Shown here one piece after another: positions 1 to 7,785 of a stretch of 64,000 nt of DNA. Position numbers and translations under genes: made by a program. The stretch's first letter is position 1. Each line of letters begins with the position of its first letter. Source of the stretch: Planobispora longispora (GTDB taxonomy: Bacteria > Actinomycetota > Actinomycetes > Streptosporangiales > Streptosporangiaceae); the NCBI RefSeq assembly GCF_016863135.1, contig NZ_BOOH01000036.1, forward strand, positions 62,001 through 126,000, read 5' to 3'. Under the pieces are notes generated by a model. It was given only the letters and a program-made list of their open reading frames with translations. It had not been told where the DNA came from and made no database searches.

Positions 1-852
1 CTGCGGTTGAACCCGCGCGACCTGCTGCGCGCCTGCAAGCTGACGGTCTTCGACTTCGACCACATGGTCGCGGACCAGCCGGCCTTCGCGCCCTACCAGA
101 CCGACGTACGGCCCGTCCCCGTCATGGATCTCGGCGACGGGTTCGACGCCTACGTCGAGCGGGTCCGCGCCAACTCCGCCAAGAACTACAAGACCGTCCG
201 CTACAAGGAGCGCAAGCTCGACCGCGAGCAGGGCGGGCTCCGCTTCGAGTGGGACTCCGCGGACTCCGGGGCGCTGCGGCAGCTCATGCGGTGGAAGTCC
301 GACCAGTACCGCCGGACCGGCCGGGTGGACCGCTTCGCCCAGCCGTGGATCGTCCGGCTGCTCGACGAGATGCACGCCGAGCGGTCGGCCGGCTTCGCCG
401 GCGTGCTGACCATGGTCTACGCCGGGGACACCCCCGTCGCCGGTCACTTCGGCCTGCGGACGGCCGACACCCTGGTCGGCTGGTTCCCCGCCTATGACGT
501 CGAGTTCGCCCGCTACTCCCCCGGCATCGTGCATCACCTGCTCATGGCGGAGCACGCGGCCGGCGCGGGCCTGCGCCGGGTCGACATGGGCAAGGGCGGG
601 CGCGAGTACAAGAGCTGGCTAAAGAGCGGCGATCTTTTCGTCGCAGAGGGGCGCGTTTCTCGCCCGTCGCCCACGGCCGCCGTTCACTGGATGGGTCGGA
701 CACCTGTCAACAAAGCACGCACCATCGTGACCGACCGTCCTGAACTGTATCGACTAGCCGACCGTGTTCTGAAAGGTTTCGGCCGGATGCGCACATCCGT
801 CCAGAGCCAATCGGCCAGCACCGTCGTCAAGGAACCGTGGGGGGCCGGCTGA
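1..852 (+). CDS. FemAB/CelD-type GNAT acyltransferase, 5'-truncated by the window edge
   Basis: The reading frame is open at base 1, so the N-terminus lies outside the window. The first in-frame start is a TTG at 7, but alignment to the full-length paralogue at 10562-11644 shows that roughly the first 100 residues are missing. Family (from pattern, not a search): two-lobed GNAT proteins of the CelD/BcsL/FemAB group, which transfer an acyl or aminoacyl group to a polysaccharide or peptidoglycan precursor at the inner face of the membrane. Blocks shared with the paralogue include WKSDQYRRTG, AGHFGLRT, GWFPAYD and the C-terminal RMRTSVQS. It opens the polysaccharide locus, 175 bp before two glycosyltransferases, so acylation of a surface glycan is the likely role. 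The substrate is unknown. Confidence 0.8.
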   Translation: MRLNPRDLLRACKLTVFDFDHMVADQPAFAPYQTDVRPVPVMDLGDGFDAYVERVRANSAKNYKTVRYKERKLDREQGGLRFEWDSADSGALRQLMRWKSDQYRRTGRVDRFAQPWIVRLLDEMHAERSAGFAGVLTMVYAGDTPVAGHFGLRTADTLVGWFPAYDVEFARYSPGIVHHLLMAEHAAGAGLRRVDMGKGGREYKSWLKSGDLFVAEGRVSRPSPTAAVHWMGRTPVNKARTIVTDRPELYRLADRVLKGFGRMRTSVQSQSASTVVKEPWGAG

Positions 853-865
853 GCCGGCCCCCCAC
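837..865 (+). terminator. Perfect 13-bp hairpin with the stop codon as its loop
   Basis: Bases 837-849 pair perfectly with 853-865, and the three loop bases (850-852) are the TGA stop of the acyltransferase. The stem is almost entirely GC and has no T-run, as is usual for actinobacterial terminators. It should separate the acyltransferase transcript from the glycosyltransferase operon. Confidence 0.75.
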
Positions 866-1027
866 CGTCCCGCGTACCTCACTTCACAGCACCCAGCCGC
901 CGCCAGGACCCTTCATGCATCCCTCACCGCATTCGCCAATCCTCCCGATCGCCACGATCGTGTCTGGCTCCGGGGCCCTCTGGCAGTCATTCCTGACGAC
1001 CGACCGCCCGGAAGGACATCTGTAAAC

Positions 1028-1855
1028 ATGAGTCCCGACAGCACCAACCCCGCGGCCAAGCCACCGCTGATGTCGATGCCGCCGGTTGAGCGCTTCACTC
1101 CGCTCACCCCGCACCTCGCCATATCTCCCACGGTCAGCGTGGTGGTTCCCGCCATGAACGAGGCGGAGAACCTGCCGCACGTGTTCGCCACGCTGCCGCA
1201 GTGGATCCACGAGATCGTCCTCGTGGACGGCAACTCGGTGGACGACACCGTCGCCGTCGCCAAGAAGCTGCGCCCCAACATCCGCGTGGTCACCCAGACG
1301 GGCAAGGGCAAGGGAGACGCGCTCGCCGCGGGCTTCGCCGCCTGCACCGGCGACATCATCGTGATGATCGACGCCGACGGGTCCACCGACGGCCGGGAGA
1401 TCATCCAGTTCGTCGGCGCGCTGGTCACCGGGGCCGACTTCGTCAAGGGGTCGCGCTACGCGACCGGCGGCGGCAGCGACGACCTCACCTTCACCCGGAC
1501 CTTCGGCAACAAGATGCTGACCGGCCTGGTGAACAGGATCTACGGCACCCAGTACAGCGACCTGTGCTACGGCTACAACGCCTTCTGGGCCCGCCACCTC
1601 GACGTCCTGAACGTCGACTGCCCGGGCTTCGAGGTCGAGACCCTGATGAACATCAGGGCCGCCAAGGCCGGGTTGAAGATCCAGGAGGTGCCCAGCCACG
1701 AGCGCTGCCGGATCCACGGGGAGAGCAACCTCCGCGCGGTCCGCGACGGCCTGCGCGTGCTCAGGACGATCATCAAGGAGTGGCGCACCAGGCCCGCCGC
1801 CATGTTCCCCGAGCCCCAGGCGGCCACCGCGGCGGCCGACCAGGGCGCCGCCTAG
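1028..1855 (+). CDS. GT2 family glycosyltransferase (dolichol-phosphate-mannose-synthase-like)
   Basis: The 275-residue protein has a GT-A fold. VSVVVPAMNEAEN (about 36-48) is the nucleotide-sugar-binding N-terminus, VDGNSVDDT (66-74) follows, and MIDADGS (113-119) carries the D-x-D metal/UDP-sugar motif. KGKGDALAAG (about 93-102) is typical of polyprenyl-phosphate glycosyltransferases. It has no C-terminal membrane segments, so it is probably a peripheral inner-face enzyme. The ATG at 1028 is preceded by GGAAGGA about 10 bases upstream. It is followed after 2 bases by a second GT2 gene, forming an operon for assembling a lipid-linked glycan. Donor and acceptor cannot be read from the sequence. 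Confidence 0.88.
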   Translation: MSPDSTNPAAKPPLMSMPPVERFTPLTPHLAISPTVSVVVPAMNEAENLPHVFATLPQWIHEIVLVDGNSVDDTVAVAKKLRPNIRVVTQTGKGKGDALAAGFAACTGDIIVMIDADGSTDGREIIQFVGALVTGADFVKGSRYATGGGSDDLTFTRTFGNKMLTGLVNRIYGTQYSDLCYGYNAFWARHLDVLNVDCPGFEVETLMNIRAAKAGLKIQEVPSHERCRIHGESNLRAVRDGLRVLRTIIKEWRTRPAAMFPEPQAATAAADQGAA

Positions 1856-1857
1856 CC

Positions 1858-2799
1858 ATGAAGAGCAGTGTCGTCATCTGCGTCTACACCGAGGAGCGCT
1901 GGGAGGACATCCGAGCGGCCGTCGCGTCGGTGGAGCGGCAGACCCGGAGGCCACACGAGATCATTCTGGTGGTCGATTACAACCCGGATCTGCACCTCAT
2001 GCTCAAGCGGGAGTACCCCGGCGCGATCGTGGTGGAGAACATCTACGAGAAAGGGCTGTCCGGTGGCAAGAACACCGGTGCGGCGACCGCCTCGGGCGAC
2101 ATCGTGGCCTACCTGGACGACGACGCGGTGGCCGAGCCCGGCTGGCTGGAGGCCCTGGAGGGGGGCTTCCGGGACCCCTCCGTCGTGGGGGTGGGCGGGC
2201 TGACCGTGCCGCTGTGGGAGACGGGCCGCCGCCCGCGCTGGTTCCCGCAGGAGTTCGACTGGACCGTGGGCTGCACCTACCGGGGCATGCCCACGGCCCG
2301 GGCGCCGATCCGCAACGTCATGGGCGGCAACGCCGCCTTCCGCAGGGAGGCCGTCGGCGAGGTCGGCGGCTTCCACACCGGCATCGGCCGCAGCGTCCAG
2401 GGGCGCAAGCCGCGCCCCCTGGGCTGCGAGGAGACCGAGTTCTGCATCAGGCTCTCCCAGCGCAAGCCGGGCGCGGTGATGATGTTCGAGCCGGAGGCGC
2501 TGATCGGTCACAAGGTGCCGGCCGTGCGCTCCCGCTTCTCCTACTTCCGGTCCCGCTGCTACGCCGAGGGCCTGTCCAAGGCGCTCGTCACCCAGAGCGT
2601 CGGCGCCGGTGACGGCCTGGCCAGCGAGCGGGCGCACGCCCTGAAGGCGCTCCCTCTCGGCGCGCTGCGAGGGGTCGGGGAGGCACTGCGCGGCGACCCG
2701 TCCGGCCTGGGCCGGGCCGCCGCGATCGTGGCCGGTCTCGCCTGGACCACCTGGGGATACGTTGTCGGCTCTCTCCGTCTGAGGCTGGGACGATCATGA
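1858..2799 (+). CDS. GT2 family glycosyltransferase
   Basis: The protein has 313 residues from an ATG 2 bases after the previous stop; the frame is open further upstream, but that part is only overlap with the preceding gene. The N-terminus SSVVICVYTEERW is GT2-like. GLSGGKNTG (66-74) and the acidic triplet DDD (87-89) form the donor/metal site, and CEETEFCIRL (about 195) matches the catalytic ED region. Residues about 285-305 are hydrophobic, suggesting membrane association. Its stop overlaps the deacetylase start by 4 bases (ATGA), so the two are translationally coupled. It probably adds a sugar to a surface polymer precursor. Confidence 0.87.
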   Translation: MKSSVVICVYTEERWEDIRAAVASVERQTRRPHEIILVVDYNPDLHLMLKREYPGAIVVENIYEKGLSGGKNTGAATASGDIVAYLDDDAVAEPGWLEALEGGFRDPSVVGVGGLTVPLWETGRRPRWFPQEFDWTVGCTYRGMPTARAPIRNVMGGNAAFRREAVGEVGGFHTGIGRSVQGRKPRPLGCEETEFCIRLSQRKPGAVMMFEPEALIGHKVPAVRSRFSYFRSRCYAEGLSKALVTQSVGAGDGLASERAHALKALPLGALRGVGEALRGDPSGLGRAAAIVAGLAWTTWGYVVGSLRLRLGRS

Positions 2800-3599
2800 T
2801 CCGCGTGCCCATCCTGATGTACCACTCGATCTCCGACCGGCCCACCGCCGGGACGGAGCCGCTGGCGGTACGGCCCTCGGCCTTCGCCGACCAGCTCTCC
2901 TACCTGAAGGAGAGCGGCTTCACGCCGCTGACGGTGGCCGACCTCGTCGCCTCGCTGCACCGCAACAACGGGCGTTCCATCCCGGAGCGCCCGGTCGTGG
3001 TGACCTTCGACGACGGTTACGAGGACTTCCACTCCCAGGCACTGCCCGTGCTCGAACGGCACGACTTCCCCGCCACCGTCTTCCTGACCAGCGGCTGGGT
3101 CAGCGACGCGGGCAAGGACGCGGCGGGCCGGCCGCTCGACCGGACGCTGTCGTGGAGCCAGGCCCGCGAGGCCGTCTCCTGCGGGATCGAGTTCGGCGGG
3201 CACAGCCACAGCCACCCCCAGCTCGACCAGCTCCCCGACGACCGGCTCCGCCAGGAGCTGCGCCGGAACAAGGCGCTGCTGGAGGACAGGCTCGGCGTCC
3301 CGGTCGCGACCATGGCCTACCCGTACGGCTACTCCAGCGCGCGGGTCCGGCGCGAGGTGCGGCGGGCGGGCTACTGGGCCGCCTGCGCGGTGAACAACGC
3401 CATCGCCGCCGACCGGCACGACGTGCTGGCGATGCCCCGGCTGACCGTGACCGACGGCACGTCGATGGCGAAGTTCCGGCGGGCGGTCGAGGGCGACCGG
3501 GTCCCGCTGATCTACATGAGAGAGCGCCTGCTGACCAGGGGTTACGCCGTCGTCCGGCGTACGAGATACGGCTTGCGCAAGGTCCGTGGACTCACGTGA
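2796..3599 (+). CDS. Polysaccharide deacetylase (NodB/CE4 family)
   Basis: The 267-residue protein has the CE4 motifs in order: TFDDG (70-74, with the metal-binding and catalytic-base aspartates), HSHSHPQL (136-143, metal histidines) and AYPYG (174-178). Such enzymes remove N- or O-acetyl groups from GlcNAc-type residues. There is no signal peptide or lipobox, so it may act on lipid-linked intermediates in the cytoplasm or use an unrecognised export route. It begins within the ATGA overlap with the upstream glycosyltransferase. An acyltransferase and a deacetylase in one locus suggest that acyl or acetyl decoration of the glycan is adjusted during synthesis. Confidence 0.88.
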   Translation: MIRVPILMYHSISDRPTAGTEPLAVRPSAFADQLSYLKESGFTPLTVADLVASLHRNNGRSIPERPVVVTFDDGYEDFHSQALPVLERHDFPATVFLTSGWVSDAGKDAAGRPLDRTLSWSQAREAVSCGIEFGGHSHSHPQLDQLPDDRLRQELRRNKALLEDRLGVPVATMAYPYGYSSARVRREVRRAGYWAACAVNNAIAADRHDVLAMPRLTVTDGTSMAKFRRAVEGDRVPLIYMRERLLTRGYAVVRRTRYGLRKVRGLT

Positions 3600-3634
3600 C
3601 TGACGCGTCCGCGGACGTGGGGGGAGACAAGGAC

Positions 3635-5188
3635 ATGAGCGAACTCGACGAGCGGACGATCGGGGATCCCGTCTTCACGGGCGCCGTCCCGAGTCCGGCC
3701 GCGGGTGCGGTCTCGGGTCCGGGCACGGGTGTCGGCGCGGGCATGGGCCGGAGCGCGGGCGCGGGCCCGATCTCCACCGCGGGTCCGGGTTCTGCCGCGG
3801 GTCCGGACTCCGGTACGGGCCCGGACGCCGGCAGGGCTCCGGGCGCGCGGCCGCGGACCGCCCCCGCGCCGGTGGGCCGGGTCCGGGGTCTCTGGCGCAG
3901 ACTCCTGCTGGACCTGAGCAACCCGCTGTTCCGCAACGGCTACGCGCTCATGGCCAACACCGCCATCACCGCCGTGCTCGGCATGGGCTACTGGTGGCTC
4001 GCCGCGCAGCTGTACGACCCGGCCGACTTCGGCCGGGGCCAGGCCGTGATCACCGCGATGCGGCTGTTCGCCTCGCTGACCGCCCTCGGCTTCGTCGGGG
4101 CGCTGGCCAAGTTCATCCCCCTGGCGGGGCGCCGTACCCCCGGGCTCATCGTCCGGGCCTACGTGATCGCCGGGGCGACCGGTGTGACGGCGGCGGTGGG
4201 CTTCCTGGTCACCCTGCCGTGGTGGGGGCCGACCTACGCCGCCCTGGGAGGTCTGGGGCCGGGACTGTTCTTCCTGGCGTCGGTGCTGGTCTGGTCGGTG
4301 TTCACCCTCCAGGACGTGACCCTGGCCGGGTTGCGCAAGGCCACCTGGGTCCCGGTCAACAGCCTCGGCTACGGCATGGTCAAGATGGCCATGCTGATCG
4401 GGCTAGCGTACACGCTGCCCGGCGACGGAATCTTCGTCTCCTGGATCATCCCCGCCGCCATGGCGCTGATCCCGATCAACATCTTCATCTTCGGGAAGGT
4501 CGTCCCCCGGCACGTCCGGAAGACCGACACCGGAGCGCCGCCGCCCCGGCTCCCCGAGATCGGCCGCTTCCTGGCCGGCGACTACCCGGGCACGTTGTCG
4601 ATCCTGGCGATCGTCTACCTGATCCCGGTGCTGATCGCCGCCCAGGTGGACGAGGTGGCGTTCGGATACTTCTCGATGGCCCACACCCTGGGCTGCCTGA
4701 TCGAGCTGCTGGCGATGAACATGGCGACCTCGCTCACCGTCGAGGGCTCCTTCGACCGGGACGCGCTGGCGGCGAACTCCCGGCGCGCCCTCCGCAGGGC
4801 ATTCATGATCATCGTTCCGATCGTGGGTGTGACGATCGTCGCCGGCCCGCTGATCCTGCGCGTCTTCGGCTCGGACTTCGCCGACCGGGGTACGCTGCTG
4901 CTCCAGCTGATGGCCCTGGCGGTGCTCCCCCGCGTGCTCATCGAGATCTACCTGAGCGGTCTGCGGGCCCGGGGGCAGGCGCGCAGGCTGGCGCTCGTCC
5001 AGGTGGGCCTGGCGGCTCTCGTGCTGGTCAGCACGTTGCTGCTCTTCCCGCACCTGGGGATGAACGCGGTGGGGTACGGCCTCCTGCTGAGCGAGCTCCT
5101 CCTCGCGGCCCTGATCTTTAGCGACCTTCGCAAAATGCTCAAATATGGCAAAACTTCGCAGTCAACGATCACGCCGGGAGCCCGCTGA
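3635..5188 (+). CDS. Wzx/MviN-like oligosaccharide flippase with a disordered N-terminus
   Basis: The protein has 517 residues from the ATG at 3635 (GGGGAG at 3621). A GTG at 3596 is in frame and overlaps the deacetylase stop as GTGA, so a 13-residue longer coupled form is a real alternative. The first 90 or so residues are low complexity, rich in Gly/Ala/Pro with GPG and GPD repeats and no hydrophobic stretch. From about residue 95 to the end there are roughly 12-14 hydrophobic helices of the MATE/polysaccharide-exporter (MOP) type. Role by family and context: moving a lipid-linked oligosaccharide across the membrane. Confidence 0.82.
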   Translation: MSELDERTIGDPVFTGAVPSPAAGAVSGPGTGVGAGMGRSAGAGPISTAGPGSAAGPDSGTGPDAGRAPGARPRTAPAPVGRVRGLWRRLLLDLSNPLFRNGYALMANTAITAVLGMGYWWLAAQLYDPADFGRGQAVITAMRLFASLTALGFVGALAKFIPLAGRRTPGLIVRAYVIAGATGVTAAVGFLVTLPWWGPTYAALGGLGPGLFFLASVLVWSVFTLQDVTLAGLRKATWVPVNSLGYGMVKMAMLIGLAYTLPGDGIFVSWIIPAAMALIPINIFIFGKVVPRHVRKTDTGAPPPRLPEIGRFLAGDYPGTLSILAIVYLIPVLIAAQVDEVAFGYFSMAHTLGCLIELLAMNMATSLTVEGSFDRDALAANSRRALRRAFMIIVPIVGVTIVAGPLILRVFGSDFADRGTLLLQLMALAVLPRVLIEIYLSGLRARGQARRLALVQVGLAALVLVSTLLLFPHLGMNAVGYGLLLSELLLAALIFSDLRKMLKYGKTSQSTITPGAR

Positions 5189-5227
5189 CCCCATGATGTC
5201 AGACGTGAGGCGACGGGCAGGCAGGAC

Positions 5228-7690
5228 GTGACGATGGAGGCGGCGAAGACCGCCGAGGTCGAGAAGACCCGCTCCACCCCCCATGCCGCGCCTGCCGGCG
5301 AGGTTCTGGCCGCAGCGGACGGAGAGGACTCCGGCATGACCTCCTCCGGGACACCGGGCGAGCGGGACGGGACCCCCCGGCCGCACGACGACGCCGGTGA
5401 GGCGCGCGCCCCCGGCCGCGACGGTGAGGCGCACGTCCCCGGTGACGATGACACGGTGCGTGCCCCCGGCCGCGACGGCGAGGACGACGTCCCGGGCGGC
5501 ACGGCCGGGGTGCGCCGTCCCGCGGCGCCCGCCCCCGGGCCGACGAGGTTGTCCGCGCTGACCCGGAGGGCCTCCGACTGGCTGCCGCCGGTGCTGACCG
5601 TCGAGGGCCTGATCATCTACGTGCTGGCCCTGCGCGTGTCGCCGGGGCCGCTGCGGGGCGTCGACGTGGCCGACATCGACGGGCTCGGGCTGATCTCGGC
5701 CCTGCCCGTCACCGCGTTCGCCGCCGTCCTGCTGATGATCGTGGCGTTCTTCATCACCATCGCGCGGAACACCGACCGCAAGTTCCTGCTGCTCTTCCAG
5801 ATCTCGGCGATCACTTTCGCCCTGCACGGCGCGTCCGCTCTGATCCACGACGAGCCGCGGTTCCACACCGCGTACGTCCACGCGGGTTTCGTGGAGTTCA
5901 TCGCCCGCACCGGGGAGTCCTCCCCGCTGCTGGACGCCCGCTTCGCCTGGCCCGGGTTCTTCGCGCTGACCGCGTTCGTCACCAGGGCCGCGGGGATCAC
6001 CGACCTCAGCACGATCATGCAGTGGACCCCGCTCCTGTCCAACCTGCTCTACCTGCTGCCGTTCGTGCTGATCCTGCGCCAGGTGGTCGCCACCACGCGG
6101 GCCCGCTGGTTCGCCGCGCTGCTCTTCGTCGTCGTGCAGTGGATCGGCCAGGACTATTTCTCCGCCCAGGGCTTCACCTACGCCGTCTACCTGGCGTTCG
6201 TGGCGATCCTGCTGCGCTGGTTCGGGAAGGTCGAGCCGCGTGAGCCGCCGAGGGTGGGGGGCCGCCTGCGGCGGCTGCTGGCCCGGCTGCGCGGGCTGAC
6301 CCCGGGCGAGCTCAGCCACTCCACCGGCGTCTACGACCGCTCGATCATGCTGATCATCCTGATCGGCCTGTTCGTGACCGCCACCACCGCCCACCAGATC
6401 ACCCCGTTCATGATGCTGGGCGCGCTGGCCGGGCTGATCCTGCTGCGGCGCTGCTCGCTCAGCTGGGCCATGCCGTTCTTCCTGGGCCTGATCGTGCTCG
6501 CCTGGATCAGCTACCAGACGACCACCTTCTGGAGCGGCCACCTCGACCAGCTCTTCGGCGGTCTGGGACAGCTCCTGGAGAACCTGCGGAGCAATACGGG
6601 CGACCGGATCGAGGGCAGCGACGCCAAGCACGCTCTCGTGCTGATGGCCCGGCTCGGCATCTGCGCCGTCATCCTGCTGCTGGCCGCCGTCGGCCTGCTG
6701 CGCAGGCTGCGCCGGGGCGTCGGCGACCGGGCCGCGCTGCTGCTGCTGTGCGCCCCGGTGCTCGCCCTGGGCCTGCAGAGCTACGGCGGCGAGATCGGCC
6801 TTCGGATCTACATGTTCGCGCTGCCCGGCGCCTGCGTCCTGGCCGCCTACGCGTTCTTCCCCAACCTTCCCGCCGGCACGGCCGACGCCCCCGGCGAGAC
6901 CGCTCCGGCCCGCGGGCTCACCGCCCGTCTCACCCCCCGTCTCGACGCCCGGCTGACCCGCCGGATCTCCCTGTGCCTGGCCGCGGCGTGCACGATGCTC
7001 CTGTCCATCGCCTTCCTGGTCGCCCGCTACGGCAACGAGCAGTTCGAGCGCGTCTCCACCGGGGAGGTCGCGGCGATGCACTACATCTACGAGCACGACG
7101 AGCCCAGCGGCCGCGTGCTGTACCTGGTGCCGCTGATCGGCCCGGAGGTCACACCGTCCATCCCCTGGGGCGAGCAGGACTTCGACAAGATCGAGTATCA
7201 GCAGGTGCTCGTCGACAAGAACCCCGCCGTGATCTCCTCGGCGATCGACAAGCTCAGGGTCTCACCGCCCAACACCTATCTCGTGGTCAGCCGGGGACAG
7301 GCCGCCTACCTGCAGCTCAACCACGGCTTCCCGGCCGGATGGGACAAGCGCTTCCGGGCCGCGCTGGACTCCTCGCGGCTGCTCAAGCGGGTCTTCTCCA
7401 ACGGGGACGCCGCGGTCTACACGCTGCGGTCGCAGTCCGGGAACGCCGCGATCCCCGCGTCGCGCGGGCTGAGCGGGCCCGGTGACCGCACCTCGCCGTG
7501 GACCCCGGTCGGGCTGGGAGCCCTCGTGGCCTCCTGGGCCGCCCTCTTCGCCTACCAGCTGATCCGCCTGCGCGGACCCGGCCGGGGCCGGTGGGCGAGG
7601 CGCCTGCTGATGGGGATCGCCGTCCCGGCCTTCGTCGTGTCGGTCGCCGTGGTCGTCGAGCGCTTCGTCGTGATCGGGTTCACCCCGTAG
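5228..7690 (+). CDS. Large polytopic membrane protein, possible polymerase or glycosyltransferase of the surface-glycan locus
   Basis: The protein has 820 residues (GTG at 5228; ATG at 5234 in frame). Residues 1-100 are hydrophilic, with repeated APGRDGE/VPGDD/VPGG blocks. About a dozen hydrophobic segments follow between residues 115 and 560. A soluble, probably extracytoplasmic domain (about 590-740) comes next, then two terminal helices. The architecture (many helices, a large loop, no nucleotide-sugar motif) resembles Wzy-type polymerases or GT-C glycosyltransferases, but no diagnostic motif was found and the function is not assigned. It follows the flippase by 39 bases and ends at a bidirectional terminator. 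Confidence 0.75.
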   Translation: MTMEAAKTAEVEKTRSTPHAAPAGEVLAAADGEDSGMTSSGTPGERDGTPRPHDDAGEARAPGRDGEAHVPGDDDTVRAPGRDGEDDVPGGTAGVRRPAAPAPGPTRLSALTRRASDWLPPVLTVEGLIIYVLALRVSPGPLRGVDVADIDGLGLISALPVTAFAAVLLMIVAFFITIARNTDRKFLLLFQISAITFALHGASALIHDEPRFHTAYVHAGFVEFIARTGESSPLLDARFAWPGFFALTAFVTRAAGITDLSTIMQWTPLLSNLLYLLPFVLILRQVVATTRARWFAALLFVVVQWIGQDYFSAQGFTYAVYLAFVAILLRWFGKVEPREPPRVGGRLRRLLARLRGLTPGELSHSTGVYDRSIMLIILIGLFVTATTAHQITPFMMLGALAGLILLRRCSLSWAMPFFLGLIVLAWISYQTTTFWSGHLDQLFGGLGQLLENLRSNTGDRIEGSDAKHALVLMARLGICAVILLLAAVGLLRRLRRGVGDRAALLLLCAPVLALGLQSYGGEIGLRIYMFALPGACVLAAYAFFPNLPAGTADAPGETAPARGLTARLTPRLDARLTRRISLCLAAACTMLLSIAFLVARYGNEQFERVSTGEVAAMHYIYEHDEPSGRVLYLVPLIGPEVTPSIPWGEQDFDKIEYQQVLVDKNPAVISSAIDKLRVSPPNTYLVVSRGQAAYLQLNHGFPAGWDKRFRAALDSSRLLKRVFSNGDAAVYTLRSQSGNAAIPASRGLSGPGDRTSPWTPVGLGALVASWAALFAYQLIRLRGPGRGRWARRLLMGIAVPAFVVSVAVVVERFVVIGFTP

Positions 7691-7760
7691 AACTCCGGGT
7701 CCGTACAGGCCCGTAGAGCTCCGGGTCCGTACGGCTCGGGCCCGTGGCACTCCGGGCCCG
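7687..7760. repeat. Three imperfect tandem copies of a CTCCGGGTCCGTA-containing unit
   Basis: After the stop of the large membrane protein, units beginning at about 7687, 7713 and 7744 share GTAGARCTCCGGGTCCGTAC-like sequence, with divergence in the third. They lead directly into the terminator stem and look like slippage or duplication in the 3' untranslated region. Confidence 0.6.
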
Positions 7761-7778
7761 CGGAGAACCGCGGGCCCG
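7753..7778. terminator. Bidirectional terminator between convergent genes
   Basis: An 11-bp perfect stem (CGGGCCCGCGG and its complement) with loop AGAA lies between the convergent membrane-protein and glycosidase genes. Confidence 0.75.
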
Positions 7779-7785
7779 CGGGGGT

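Noticed and set aside
5162-7096. Minus-strand open frame of over 640 codons opposite the large membrane protein
   Set aside because: The plus-strand protein has clear membrane helices; the antisense product is Gly/Gln/Arg-rich without structure.
7691-7780. Possible CRISPR-like repeats
   Set aside because: Only three imperfect units, no regular spacers, no cas genes.
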